Below are positions 48,892 through 60,713 of a DNA stretch of 64,000 bases, piece after piece. Every line of letters begins with the position of its first letter. Position 1 is the first letter of the stretch. The stretch lies in assembly GCA_948470475.1 (NCBI GenBank), contig OX419344.1, positions 21,168,225 through 21,232,224 on the forward strand, in the 5' to 3' direction. The DNA comes from Galaxea fascicularis (taxonomy: Eukaryota; Cnidaria; Anthozoa; Scleractinia; Euphylliidae). A model generated the notes under the pieces. The model saw only the letters and a list, made by a program, of their open reading frames with translations. It was not told the DNA's origin and searched no databases. A program made the translations under genes and the position numbers.

Positions 48892-49390
48892 AATTTTTCT
48901 TTCAAACATTTATTCTAATATGATTATTTGGGGAGTTTAGTAGCTGTTTCACATATAGTACTCTTGAGTGGATATAATAAGCAATTTTATATCAAGTTTG
49001 CAAATTTTGCACTCGTGCACTTTATAAAGTTTCTACACACTTTTCTAAGTTTTGATTCGCTGTTTTAGTTTATGTACTCGTTGTAAGTTTGCCAAGAGGG
49101 GATAAACCTCTCTTTAGGGTTTTCTTACTCTTCATTATGAAGTTTACATGCGTTTTGCTATTTTTGTATGCGCATTTTTCAAGTTTGCGTCAGGAGCTCC
49201 TGTTTGCGTACATTTATTAATTAACTTTGCAGGCTATTATTAAGTTTGTACGTCGTGTTTTGTGTTTAACATAATTTACTAACTTTGTCTACCAGCAGAC
49301 ATATTACGCCAGTTTACGGGCATAAAATATTCAAGTGTAAATATGAGAAAGGCGTTTTAAAATATTTAAGCAGTTATAGCACAGGCTTCC

Positions 49391-49748
49391 CAAGCTCAAA
49401 ATTCGACTGTGCAGCTTGTGTATATAGAGGATTGTCTGGAAAAGTCACCGATCGTAAAAAAAATTGTGTAAATAACCATCTAATTTGAAATAAAGTTTTC
49501 CTACCTGAAATGTGTCGCGTACTTGTCTCTTGTGTCAACTTTGAAGCCATTCTGACGCCGTTTAGTGAAGTTATTCGAAATCGTTGTCAATGGCTTCAAA
49601 GTTGACACAAGATACAAGTACGCGACACATTTCAGGCAGGAAAACTTTATTTCAAATTTGATAGTTATTTACACATTTTTCTCACGATCGGTGATTTTCC
49701 CATACAATCCTTTATATACACAAGCTGCACAGTCGAATTTTGAGCTTG
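49391..49748. repeat. Large inverted repeat, arms ~160 bp
   Basis: CAAGCTCAAAATTCGACTGT at 49391 and ACAGTCGAATTTTGAGCTTG ending at 49749 bound arms that also share TTTGAAATAAAGTTTTCCTA/G and AAGTACGCGACACATTTCAG. A centre of about 30 bases is left. It lies directly upstream of the ATG at 49875. Confidence 0.85.
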
Positions 49749-49874
49749 CGAAACCTGTGGTTATAGAATCGTTACCCTTACTGTGGTTTTATATTTTATT
49801 TGTTTTCCCGCGCTTTTTCAGCCTTGTGCTTGACGCGCGCGCTGACAGCCCCGGGAACGACAAAGAAGTGAAAC

Positions 49875-50856
49875 ATGGCGCCGAATTCAAAGACCACAAA
49901 ATCTACAGATAAAAAAACTAATTTTTTCTGCAACAAATCCTCGCTTGAAGAGAAACTTCGGCAACACCTGCATTTTAAACACTTTTCCTACATTCTGGCG
50001 AATTTTAGTGATGGGGAAGCCTTTATTTCAACTGGAAAAGAACAAACCGTACGTGACGTTTAGCGGTCGCCGAAACATGCTCATGGTAAGCTGAGGTCAA
50101 ATTTATCCTGTTTATCCCCTTAGCTCTTCACGCCAATGGAAATCCCGAATTTTTTTATTAAATTTGGTGGAAAACACAAAATATGTTTTGTGTTACTACC
50201 AATACCTGCCAAGGAGCGAGGATGGTTGAAGATTTAGTGAGATTGTAAGCGAGCGACCAGCTCGCAACATTCAGGCTTTTTCTGCGGGAGCGCGGCCTTC
50301 AAAGTTCAAAAGCGTTTTTTTTCCTAACTCTTTTACCAAAATTTTGTCTTATGCAAGTTTTTAAAGTTAGTTTAAGTGTTTTTTTCTTTGTTTCTGGTCC
50401 GGAAGTTCAAAACTTATTAATGACAATTATTTTGGAGAGAAACTTGAAGCTCGCGGGTTTGCACTGTTTAAAGGAAGAAAGGGTGTTATTTGGGGCTAGT
50501 TTTGGTTAGTTGGTTTTGTATTTATTATTATCCGTAATTAAAAGAGTGTTCTAAATAGGCCAAAATAAGAAATGAAATGCAAAATTGCATGTTTTGAAAA
50601 ACACGCATAAATGTGCATAAATTAGAGAGGGCATGAAATTACCAGAAAAGGAAATTGGATTCTTGTGCTTTGCTTTGAATAGAATTCCATGCTGCAAATA
50701 AATATTTTAAAATTTTCTTTCAATCCTATGTGAACATTAAAATTTCAGATACATTGCAGTTGGCACACTTGCAAGAAAAAATGTAACCAATCTTGTCCTT
50801 GCTGGGTTGTGGAAGCACTGCCTCCCAGAAGATGTTTCCAGTGTCTTATGAGATAA
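49875..50856 (+). CDS. Tentative small two-exon gene with a Cys-rich C terminus
   Basis: I do not recognise it. ATG 49875 has a strong context (GAAACATGG) and opens 58 codons (MAPNSKTTKSTDKKTNFFCN...) up to a GT at 50049. A second start at 50014 in another frame (MGKPLFQLEKNKPYVTFSGR) reaches the better donor ATG/GTAAGC at 50089. Both leave phase 0. Joined to the acceptor AATTTCAG at 50748, the next 35 codons read IHCSWHTCKKKCNQSCPCW then VVEALPPRRCFQCLMR and a TAA at 50854-50856, with seven cysteines. Another frame of the second exon is also open, so this Cys-rich reading could be chance. No similarity is recognised, and a repeat-derived origin is possible. Confidence 0.3.
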
Positions 50857-51680
50857 TCCAACTGAGAATTTCTTGGAAACTTATTTGTTCCAGAATGGAG
50901 AGGATGGCATGGAGGAAGGTGAGAGTTTGGTTTTGATGTCTCTACGGTTTCATCCAATATGTTAATTAATACCGCACTTTTGCAAAACAAATTAATTTCC
51001 AACATTTGAGGAGGCTTGCAGCAGTTTTTTTGGCTTGGGGGTGTATCTTTTAAAATCAACCTTTGATTTCCTTGAAACTACAATGTCTTTTCAATGTATG
51101 ACTAAAGTTTATTTTCTCATCGGTTTCCATGCAACAGCTGTTACCATAGCAACAGTAGCACAATGTTGCTCGTTTTAAAAAAGCTCAATTAACTTGAAAT
51201 CCAGTCAGACACTTCATAATGACACTTTAAGGGTGTAAACTACTCTAGTCCCACAACTTGTAGACCAAATTAGAAAAAAATCTCTAAGAGTGTTTTCAGG
51301 TAAATTGCAAATTAATTTTTAAAGGCTTGTTTTGTTCATTTCCGTATTTTTCTTCAAGCTTTTTGAAGAAATATGAAACTTTAACACCATTTTTTTCTCT
51401 GTTCAAAAAATTATCGTCATTCTCAAGTCAATAATGAGGGAAATGAGACCAAATATAAATGTAAAAGAAATCCTAAGGGACACAAATAACAACATGAAGT
51501 TATGCAAATAACAAGGTATTCGCACGATTATCATGACAGGAAAACATTGAGCATCCTAGGTGACTGCAATTCCCAATATTTAAGTTTAAATTTGTACAAA
51601 TTACAAGCTTTGTGGTGTAAATATCATACTTTGTATAACTTAAATATCTTGCAACCACAGCCACCTAGCCTCTTAAGTAT

Positions 51681-51844
51681 AATCAAAGGCTCCTTTAAGC
51701 CATCTCATGGATGAGGAACATTACAGCACTTTCAGTTTACAAAAACTTTATTTTCTTAAATAAATCAAAGGCTCCTATGAGCCAACTCATGGATGAGGAA
51801 CATAACAATACTTTGAATTTACAACAACTTTATTTTCTAAAAAG
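51681..51844. repeat. 82-bp tandem duplication
   Basis: AATCAAAGGCTCCT(T/A)T(A/G)AGCC through AACTTTATTTTCT occurs at 51681 and 51763 with a few differences. Non-coding. Confidence 0.85.
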
Positions 51845-52769
51845 ATATGTGCGAGAATCCTTATCAGACACACCTCTTGGTAAAAGAACCGTTTACGTGC
51901 TAATATTTTCCATAAAATTACGCAGTTGGTTGACAGGCACCAGAAGCATTACATTAGACGAAATTGACAGACGTAAGTAATTTGAACCGGCGATGGAGCA
52001 CAAATATGCAAATTTGTACACGGACAATAAAAATAATATTCAAATGTGACCGCTTTGTTGAGAAGTGTAACAGGCAAGTTAAAGTTTCTTACTGGTCGAC
52101 GGCTCATTTCAAGTTAGTTTTATAAACGTTTTTGGTTGTAATAAAATTTCCGACTATTCTGAATGCAAGATAACATGACATGAAAGTCCTGAGGGAAATT
52201 AGTCACGCTTTACAGTCATAATGTTTTTGAGCGATTCAGGGTCCGGCACAAAACTTTTGCTTTGTGAGGTGAGATATTCAATCCATCTATTTATGCTTTG
52301 TGCTACAATTAACTTGACTTTCCAAATATTTTGTTGTTCGACCAGATTAGCTGTTATAGCTGCTTGTTAGACCAAATTATATCCTCACAGAGAAAAATAT
52401 TTGCATGCTTGTGGTCCTTGTGTTTTTGTCAAATGTTGACAAAGTGTTATACTGATCATTTAAGCCAAGGGATATAGCCTTTCTAAACAAAATCATATTT
52501 GCAATCGAGCATTCACCATGAAAAGAGCATCTTAAAAAATACTTCATTACATACCTACTTAAATCGATCATATGTTGCTCATAAATTAAAATGCGTTGCT
52601 TGCCTGAATTCAGTTTTTTGGCTAGAAAGTCTTTCTCCTGTTTCCTTTTTTTCCCGATTTTCTTCATTCTTCCTTCTTCCATCATATTGTGGCAAAAAAT
52701 TCTCGATTACTACTGCCCCAGGTACCACACAGTGATAAGCTTTATAGTTGCTTTTGCGATATCACGAAG

Positions 52770-53190
52770 TTCATTTTCGCTGCTCTGAAGATTTCAAAGT
52801 TCAATTCTCTCAGCTCATGTTCTTCATCTTATTAACTTTATCTGATCACTGATCCTTAAACAAAATAGACCTTTGTTGAGTTGTAAAATCGAAACGAAAA
52901 ACCGACGCCATGAACGTTAAACACATAAACAATATCTGCAGAGCAAAATTCTCTGTCTTTGTACTACACCCTGAAATTTGCAAACGTTGGACCAAGAAGA
53001 CTATGGAGACAAAAGCAATACTTACCAGGGGAGGGATCAGGGGAAAGGTTAATGAATAAATTAATCAGAATCGAGTGAGTGAGTGAGTAATCCCTGAGTT
53101 AGTGAGGGAAATTCAGACCCACAACAAAACCTCATGGCATGACTACGTCATCCATGAGCTAAAAATGAAGGGCAAGAAACCTGTACTGTG
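52770..53190. repeat. Repeat copy without LINE insertion (empty-site allele of 57853-60310)
   Basis: TCTGAAGATTTCAAAGTTCA, CTGCAGAGCAAAA, CAAGAAGACTATGGAGACAA, AAGCAATACTTACCAGGGGA and CTCATGGCATGACTACGTCA occur in the same order as in 57853-60310, but here GGAGACAAAAGCAATACTT is continuous. Confidence 0.85.
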
Positions 53191-54249
53191 ATATCAACCA
53201 CTCTGCGGCCTAACGGTGTAGAACACTGAATTACAAATAGATACAATCATTTACAATTTGATTAACATGCAGATTTTAATGGGGTAATTGCAAAATTTTT
53301 GGAAGAAGTATAATAAAAAACATTGCAGCTGCTGTAGTTCTTTCAGCTGCTTTTTCCGAAAGGTCCTCCCCTACACTCTTCCGGTGTGAATAAGTTTGTT
53401 CTGTCACGCAACAATTGAGATAGTGAAGAGAAGCTTACTTTGTGACTGGCAGCTGTCAAAATCTCAGTATTTGTAAAACCTATGATTTTTTAAGTGCACA
53501 GGATGTATAAGTAAGATAAAGGAAGGGAAGTTCAGTCCAAGGTTTTTACATAATGTTTCTGCTTGTTGTCTCGGGTTCGGGGATTGTGCATCTGAGCCGG
53601 TCAGTTAGGGGGGAAAAGAACACCAAGAAATGACATGAAAACTGTTTAGTCAAAACAGGAGAGCACATTAAGGTAATCAATTTTTGTAATACAAATCTTT
53701 TGCCATCACAAATTGCACGTTAAGATTCTTTTGGAAGCATCAAGCTTTCGTACTTGTTGCGCAACAACAAAGCAGCAGTTCTTCAATATTTCAGATTACT
53801 TGCAAAATTTAGTCAACTTTGGAGAGTTCATGTGAACTACAAACTAAATTACCCAAGCTAGTTCTAACATAATTATGTTTTAGCACAATGCTCAAATACT
53901 TTATAGCTTGAGTTTTGGGCAAAACTGTGGTGTAGCACATGCCTAAAATATTAATCGCGACACTCTGCTTAAATTTAAATTTCTCTCAGTTGAAAAAGAA
54001 ACGGTTTAAAAATATCATTGTACATGAGGATGCTTGTAGACATGGTACAGAACTCCACCTTTCACTTCAAATGAATTCTCAGCCTGGCCTCTCACAACTA
54101 CATCATCTCCCTACCAATATTTCTGTAAACTCTCATCATCACATTGCATTTGTTTAAGCTTTTCTCTGTCTGTAAGGAGATTTTCTTTGAAATTCGGTAC
54201 CTTCAAGGGGATACATTCTCCGGCCTTCTTAGTTTGACTTCTCATGGTT
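53191..54249. other. Stretch without recognised features
   Basis: AT-rich. No exon, RNA gene or repeat that I can support. Confidence 0.4.
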
Positions 54250-54386
54250 ACAGCACACGCCTCTGCCAGCTCAGATCTGGGTCATCAGCAGCTCTAGCGC
54301 CTGGTACATTTCTAACAATTAAATCATAAACAGCATCAGGGAGGCACTGCGCTTGGCCCTTGAGATAAGGTGTATCAGTATCAATA

Positions 54387-54880
54387 ATACACTTGAAAAA
54401 ATTACTCGATTGTGATTGGCTGAGAGCAGTGCAGTTCAAGTGTAACAAAGTGCAGAAAGTGTAACACCAGTGCAAATTACAACGAAGATTTCCGAAGTTA
54501 AAACGAAGACTTCCGAAGACCAACCGATGTATTTCGAAGACCGCCGAATATCGTGCGAAACCTTCCGAAGATTTCCGAAGATCATCCGAATGCTTCTGAC
54601 GATTTCCGACGATCACCCGAACACTTCCGAAGATTTCCGAAGATTACCGAACACTTCCGGTGATCTTCAGATATTTTCGAAGCTTCTCCAAGTTTCGGAG
54701 GATCGAGGGCAATGCCTTCTGTGTACGTCAGTAGTCAATGTATGGGCTTGGAGCTTTATAAGTAGTCTATTTTTTCAAGTGTATTATTAATAAGTAATCA
54801 CATGATTTTTCTCGTGCAATTTGGAAAAATTTACTTGTGCTTATTTATTCCAAATTGCACTCGGAATCATGTGATTACCT
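54387..54880. mobile_element. Non-autonomous element inside the protease, ATA duplication, CCGAAGA-rich
   Basis: ATA occurs at 54384-54386 and 54881-54883, and removal of the 494 bases restores the protease frame. It includes AAGATTTCCGAAGA-type repeats (about 54485-54700) and a palindrome ending in GTAATCACATGAT/ATCATGTGATTAC. No ORF of note. Confidence 0.65.
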
Positions 54881-55165
54881 ATACTAATCCTTGCAATGGG
54901 CACTTTCCTTGCTGTGTTGTCGATGAGCAGCATAACATTAAAGTCGCCAGAGAACTGATCCTCAGACACAAGATCCTTCTTTACCACTGTTCTACTACAG
55001 CCAGTGTCTCTCAGGACATCAACAGACTTCTCTCCAGCTCAGTACCTTTCACGGCAGGCATTTTACTTCTTACTCCAGACAAGGGTTCAACAGAGGCACT
55101 ACTTACATGTAACAATGGAATCTTCTTACCACAGGCTAACAGAAGCTTATCATAACCTCGGGTAC

Positions 55166-55459
55166 TCACTTGACCACATTGCATGAGGTTACCATCCTTT
55201 GTCCTCCCAACCCTCGTCCACCTGATGGACAGTTTCTAGCTTTGTGTCCCTGCTTGCCACACAGAAAACACCTTTTCGTCATGGTTGGGCAGTTGACAGC
55301 TTTATGACCTCGAGTGTTACACTTAAAGCACTGAAGAACTGTTGAATTAGACAGTGTGTTCTCGGCTTCGCCCCTCTCAGGCTGTACTGCTGGCTTTCTG
55401 CTCACTAGGCTGAACAAATGTTTACTATGAGCTTCCAGATACTTGTCGACAATCTTCAC
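55166..55459 (-). pseudogene. gag zinc-knuckle segment of the LTR-element remnant
   Basis: 97-codon open frame with two Cys-x2-Cys-x4-His-x4-Cys knuckles (nucleic-acid binding in gag), preceded by KYLEAHSKHLFSL and followed by RNCPSGGRG. Part of the dead element 54250-57156. Confidence 0.75.
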
Positions 55460-55532
55460 TATCTGTGCCAGGGTTTGACAGGCACATGCCCAGACAAAAG
55501 AACGCTGAGCTTAAGAAGCCCATCCTGTCATG

Positions 55533-56549
55533 AGGGGACGCAGTGGACCTTTACTGTAAGTATCGTTTCACGGAGAGAATTTTTCTTATGGTCATTGAAG
55601 GCGTCATAATCTGTAATACTCTGCGATATTCATCTGTCAACTGTCCTGTCTGTGGCGTCTGGAAAAACTTTTTCTTTGAATTTACTGTTGTAGTTTTGTG
55701 TTTCACCTTAAAGCAATGTTTTTTTTGTTTCACAAAGGACAAATGTTCTTCATTGTACCTCATGGTCAGACCAGAGCTCCAAAACACAACATTATGTCAC
55801 AGAGGAAGGGCTTTACTCCCTTCACTCATGTCATCAATCCAGAGTTACTTTGTCCAGAAAAAAATTGGTATGTGCTAAGCAGGAGCATTTGTGCTATGAG
55901 CCCGAACCAGTTTTTTAAAAGAAGTGTGGTAGTTACTGGTTTTCCAGAAGAGTTTGTTCGAGCAGAAATTGACTCATTGCAGCTTGCAAATGGAAGTCCG
56001 TATGACGGAAAAGCTTTTTCCGAACACAAAACTGTAGCGTCGTCGTTCAGATTGCTAGCAATAATACTGCAGCAAAATTGAGGCAAAAGTACCCTTAGGG
56101 AGGATGGAACACTCGGTCAGTTGAAAAAAACTTGTCATTGTTATTGATTTTAGCTGTATTTCAAGCGAATGCGCTCGGGAAGCTAGTGACAGCAATTGTC
56201 CTCGAGCTGCGCGCCATTTGACGATGCCTTCTACACTTGTAAGTGCAAGATGCCAGCAACGGGATAACTTCTGCAAATCCCGTTCAGATGCAAAGGAGTA
56301 ATCATTTCCTTCTCTGCACCTTATTATAGTTGGCTTGGCTGCCCTTCGCTGCTCCTGCTTTCGTTTTTTCCACTCTTTCAACTGCTTTAACTTTTCTTCA
56401 CTGCTCTTTGCATGAGAGTAAGTGACCTGCACTCGCTTCGAATTCTGCCTTTGCGAATTACTTTCACTGGTGGAGTCTGCCATCTCGCTGAGTGTATTTC
56501 ACTTGCATTCCTTTGCGGTACCTATAGCACACGTCTGCTGCGTCCCCTT
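55533..56549. mobile_element. 1.0-kb DNA element with TIRs and ATG duplication, inside gag
   Basis: Ends AGGGGACGCAGTGGACCTTT and (reversed) AAGGGGACGCAGCAGACGTG form ~27-bp inverted repeats. ATG is duplicated at 55530-55532 and 56550-56552. Removal reconnects gag residues KWEN and MTGWAS. It carries a 142-codon minus-strand ORF (56055-56483). Confidence 0.75.
56055..56483 (-). CDS. Unrecognised lysine/glutamine-rich ORF within a DNA element
   Basis: 142 codons beginning MADSTSESNSQRQNSKRVQV, then a basic helix KQLKEWKKRKQEQRRAAKPT and a part with Trp-Leu periodicity (LQKLSRCWHLALTSVEGIVK). It starts just inside one terminal inverted repeat. It could be an element-encoded DNA-binding protein or a captured exon. 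I recognise no domain. The last 30 residues look random. Confidence 0.35.
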   Translation of the reverse strand: MADSTSESNSQRQNSKRVQVTYSHAKSSEEKLKQLKEWKKRKQEQRRAAKPTIIRCREGNDYSFASERDLQKLSRCWHLALTSVEGIVKWRAARGQLLSLASRAHSLEIQLKSITMTSFFQLTECSILPKGTFASILLQYYC

Positions 56550-56727
56550 ATGTTCTCCCATTTAGCTGTAGTCGCATATCTCTCATATCTTTGTACGTAG
56601 GCATCCAAGTCATCCTTGCCGTCAACAAACAAGGGAAGTTTAGGTGCCTTAGTTCAATCCTCTCTGACATGTGTACAATCATCAAGATTTCCTAACCACG
56701 CAAGTTCTAATTCATGCTCTCTCTTGG

Positions 56728-56907
56728 CAGGGGTTTCATTAGAAGCCGGCAACCGGTGAAATTCGCCGCCTACTTTGTCATAATTTACCTCTTACCACTG
56801 CCTACTTTGTCTAGATTTTCACTCAAATGATTAAAAACAAAATCCATCAAGGCACCACCTACTTTGGTTAGCTCAGACAGCTATTCCAAAAAATATTGAA
56901 ACCCCTG
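56728..56907. mobile_element. 180-bp MITE, ends CAGGGGTTTCA, TCTTGG duplication
   Basis: CAGGGGTTTCATTAG at the left and ATATTGAAACCCCTG at the right. TCTTGG is repeated at 56722-56727 and 56908-56913. The hAT-like end is not matched by an 8-bp duplication. It sits inside the gag remnant. Confidence 0.75.
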
Positions 56908-58091
56908 TCTTGGCAGCTTCAGCAGCTTCTTTCTGTCTCACGAGGTCTACTTCCATTTCTATTTTCCTCAATTCTCGTTCTTGCAGTCTTGCTTCTCTCT
57001 CTTCCTCATCTCTCTTGTGTCTTTGTCTTCCTGGCCCCTTTTCTCCTCTTCTAACTTTTGTTCTTTATGCACAAATTTGAGCAACTCTTTACCCTCAAGG
57101 CCAAACTTTTCTTCAATTTGAATGAACTTTTCCATCTCCAGATCTGTGGCGATCAATTTACAGCAAACTCACAATATGTCCTTTTGTACCTCCACAACAG
57201 ACTTTCTTCAAAGGCTGATCCCTTCCTGGTTATGGTAGACAACAAACAATTCCTTGAATTCCACTCTCCCAGACAGGCCTTCAATGTTACAAGTTCGTTG
57301 TGTGAGTGGTAGGTAGTTCACAGTCCAAACAGAACGCATGGTTGTCGAAACAGCAACAAAGTTATTTATTCCAAACTGACGTTGTAAATGTCGCACAAAT
57401 ATAACTCCACAACAAGCACAGGCTAGGCTTGCAAATTACATTCGACCTTTGTTACACTTCAATAAACACAGCCTGCGCCAAATGTACATGTGACCTGTGT
57501 CACACTTCAGTAAACACTACTGTTTCAAAACATTCTCTCTAAAAAACTACAGCATAAGATTCTAGAACTTTCCGGCCCAACTAAATAAAGTAACATTACA
57601 ACATTAAACTATTTACAGCATCATATGTAAACAGTTTGAATGAAAAAACTGCTGATGCAACTAATTAAATATTCGCGATGGGTCTGGACAGTGATGCAAG
57701 TTATGCCACAATTTTCCGTAACACTTGCCTTTTGCTCTTTTCCTTTTTTTGTTGATTAATTCCCTGCTGCATTTTTCCTTTGAGCGAAAAGAGAAATTGT
57801 CTGTGAACCAGCGGACGGTGATCATAGTCACTTCTGAGTTTTCTAAGTCCATTTTCACTGCTCTGAAGATTTCAAAGTTCAATTCTCGCAGCTTGTGTAC
57901 TTTACCTTATTAACTTTCCATTTTCAAACACAACAAGGGTATACTTTGTTTAAGGATCGAAAGGTAAACCGTCTGCGTTACGTCTTCATTTCTCTACCTA
58001 CACTCTACAATCTCTGCAGAGCAAAAATCTATGCCTATGTACTACCCCCTGAGACTTGCAGAGGTTGGGCCAAGAAGACTGTGGAGACAAA

Positions 58092-60114
58092 AACTTGGGT
58101 ACCTGGTTTGACTCTAATGTGTCTATGTCTATTCACATTGGTAAGATCTGCAGCAAGGCTTTTTATGGCTTGTATAAGATTTGTCAACTTAGGAAATTTC
58201 TTAATCCTGAGTCCACGAAGACTCTTGTTCACGCATTTGTGACTTCACATTTGGACTATTGTAACTCTCTTCCAAGCCTGCAAATAATTTTTGTCTATAG
58301 GCAGGTCATTTGTCAGGCCAGGGGCCAGTTTTGAGCGGACAAGAAGCCAGTCTGGTCGGACAAAAATACAAAATAGTACGAAGTAATAAAATTTCAGAGA
58401 GAGTGATCTATTGACACAATGTGACATTTGGACACATGTTTTAATTGAAGTTCAGATGACATTAATTTAAACTGAATTAAATAAAGCTGTTTTTTGGAGA
58501 ACCAGATGTAGATGGTTTTATCAGTCTCTTCAATTCCCTTCATGGCCTGATTTTTTTGTGGTTTTTGTATTTCCTTTTAGTCTTAATTAATTTAGACTGT
58601 GGAAACGAAACACATCACAGCACAGTACAGTATTTTTGTGTAAAAAGAATACACGGGCGGTAAAAGCGTGACATTTTTAGAGCGGAAGTCTCGCTTCCAC
58701 TCAGGTGACTAATCAAGATGAAGTTTCTTTTAAAATGTTACCTTTTACCTTTTGTTTTCTGACAAACCAGGGAAAAAAATTCTGCGCTAGCGACAAACAA
58801 ATTGTAAAAAGATTGTATCAGGCGATTGAAATTAATTCTTCAACCCTTTCTGAAAACAATTTTCAAATGCTTTAAATTCAATTTTCGATTGACAACAAAG
58901 CGTGACCAATGGTACGTTTCACCCTTTTCACAAAAGAAAAATCTGTCGACTGTCAACGCAGTCGGAAACAATTATTTGAACCCAAGATGTTTATGAAACG
59001 AATCTGCAATCATTCTGATTGAAAAACATTTGCAAAAACTTCTGAAACATTTTAGTTTCAATTCGGTTCTCAATCAGTAATTAAATCACAAAACCCGCAG
59101 TCACTAACAAACAGCACGCAATGAAATAAGGGCTCAAATTTTTATCTGATTGAATGTTAATCTGTGACGGTCGCAAAACCGATGAAATGAGCGATTTTTA
59201 ATGACATAGCTTAAATTGTGTGTACCATACGTTCGTTGAAGTGGAGTGTTTACCATTCAAGGTTAAAAACAAAACGCAAACATGGTGACACCCTGTCTGG
59301 CTGTCGGGTCTGCATGGTGGAAGTTTATTTATTCTCCGTTTGAGTTCGCTGAAGCGAAATGGTATGTGACGGGTTCTAATTTTGACGTTTCAAATCCTTT
59401 TGGGTGCGTCCATGATTACGTTAAAGTTTGATTGTGGAGATTCGACGGGGTGTGGAAAATGATATTTGAACTACAAACTCCAAGGCAATTGATTTTGTCA
59501 TATTGAATCAGTCAATCACAAGCACGGTCATAATGTCCGACCAGGCCAAGCTTTTGTCGGTCAAAAGCTAAAATTTACCGGACATTTGTCCGATGACCGA
59601 CTGTTATTTGCAGGCTTGCTCTTCTCTTTGGCGTCCCCAAGTACCAGATAGATCATTTACAGAAGGTGCTCAACGCCACTGCTCGATTAATCTTTAGGAT
59701 TCCCAAGTTTGATCACATTTCGCCCACCTTATTTCATCTTCACTGGCTTCCTGTGGCTTATCGCGTTCATTTTAAGCTGTTACTTTTAGTTTACAAATCT
59801 CTTAACAATCAAGGCCACAAGACATTCAAGAATATTTGCAGCCATACTCCGTTACTGGTCACCACCTATGTTCCTGTGACCAGGGCCTCCTTAAGATCCA
59901 CCACTCTGGACCATTTCTGTGGAACAAACTGCCACGTGAAATTCGAAACAGCCAGAGTGTAGTCATTTTTAAGTCCAAGCTTAAGACATATCTGTTCAAG
60001 CTGACTTACAATTTGTTGTAACATTTTAATATTTTCAAATTTCTGATATTCTTATATAATAGTTTGTAAAGCGCTTTAGAATATTTTTATAATTTTAGCG
60101 CTTTAGAAATGTAA

Positions 60115-60171
<57 letters not shown>

Positions 60172-60172
60172 A
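58092..60172 (+). mobile_element. 5'-truncated non-LTR retrotransposon (RT C terminus) with (ATT)n tail
   Basis: The first part reads NLGTWFDSNVSMSIHIGKIC...KTLVHAFVTSHLDYCNSL. The second part, from 59625, reads GVPKYQIDHLQKVLNATARL...FHLHWLPVAYRVHFKLLLLV, the end of a LINE reverse transcriptase. It ends with GCGCTTTAGAAATGTAAATT and an ATT array at 60115-60172. It is interrupted by the TIR element 58273-59618, whose removal restores the frame. A short A-rich target duplication is likely. Confidence 0.8.
58273..59618. mobile_element. 1.35-kb DNA element, TIR CAAGCCTGCAAATAA, CTCTTC duplication
   Basis: Perfect 15-bp inverted ends, with weaker inverted similarity further in (GGTCGGACAAAA/TTTGTCCGATGACCGAC). 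CTCTTC is repeated at 58267-58272 and 59619-59624. No transposase frame is visible. It is inserted in the LINE. Confidence 0.85.
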
Positions 60173-60310
60173 AAGCAATACTTACCAGGGGAGGGACAAG
60201 AGGAAAGTTTAATGAATAAATTAATCAGAATCGAGTGAGTGAGTGAGTGATGGCCATAAGACCCACACCTAAACCTCATGGCATGACTACGTCATCTGTG
60301 AGCTAAAAAT

Positions 60311-60713
60311 GAATAGGAAGAATTCCATGGTTCTTTGGTTGAATGTTCTGCATTGTAGAAGTGCAGCAGTTTTGAATTTTTTGATACTATGCTGGGGAAA
60401 TTTTCTTATTATTCCCTTCTCTACATTCGGGTAAACATTTGAGATGTTGAATTCCTTGATGTGATATTTCTAGGTGTTTGTTGTTAATCCTGATTGGTTC
60501 AAAGGACTTAACCCTTTGAATCCTAATGTTAAAATTGCCCCTGCACATTTCCTATAGAAATGGTGGGGACAAGTTGTTCAAATAATTTATGAAGCAGATT
60601 CAGCAGATTCATATTCATTATTGTCATGTCTGAATCACATTTACTTTGTCGAGCCTGTAGGCCAGTGGGACACTTTGTTTTAGAACCCAGAGAAACAACC
60701 TAGTTCACCAGGC
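60311..60713. other. Sequence without recognised features
   Basis: No gene or clear repeat is supported between the LINE-bearing repeat and the tRNA-like sequence. Confidence 0.4.

Larger units (their letters stand above)
54250..57156 (-). mobile_element. LTR-retrotransposon remnant: gag and aspartic protease, interrupted
   Basis: Minus-strand remains of a Gypsy-like element. The coiled-coil gag N terminus is at 57156-56950 (MEKFIQIEEKFGLEGKELLK...) and the gag core (PKLPLFVDGKDDLDAYVQRY) near 56650. Two CCHC zinc knuckles (CFKCNTRGHKAVNC, CFLCGKQGHKARNC) lie near 55260-55340. A protease with LRDTGCS (catalytic Asp-Thr-Gly) is near 55000, and its distal part PYLKGQ...YDLIVRNVPGAR is near 54330. 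No reverse transcriptase follows within the window. The reading frame is broken by stops and by three inserted DNA elements (54387-54880, 55533-56549, 56728-56907). It is a dead copy. Confidence 0.75.
57853..60310. repeat. Repeat copy carrying a LINE insertion (filled site)
   Basis: Flanks 57853-58092 and 60172-60310 are co-linear with the uninterrupted copy at 52770-53190. Everything between GGAGACAAAA and AAAAGCAATACTT is inserted. Confidence 0.85.

Noticed and set aside
55698..56081. Plus-strand 127-codon frame inside the DNA element
   Set aside because: Start lies in a T-rich, hydrophobic stretch. No domain, and it overlaps the minus-strand ORF of the same element.
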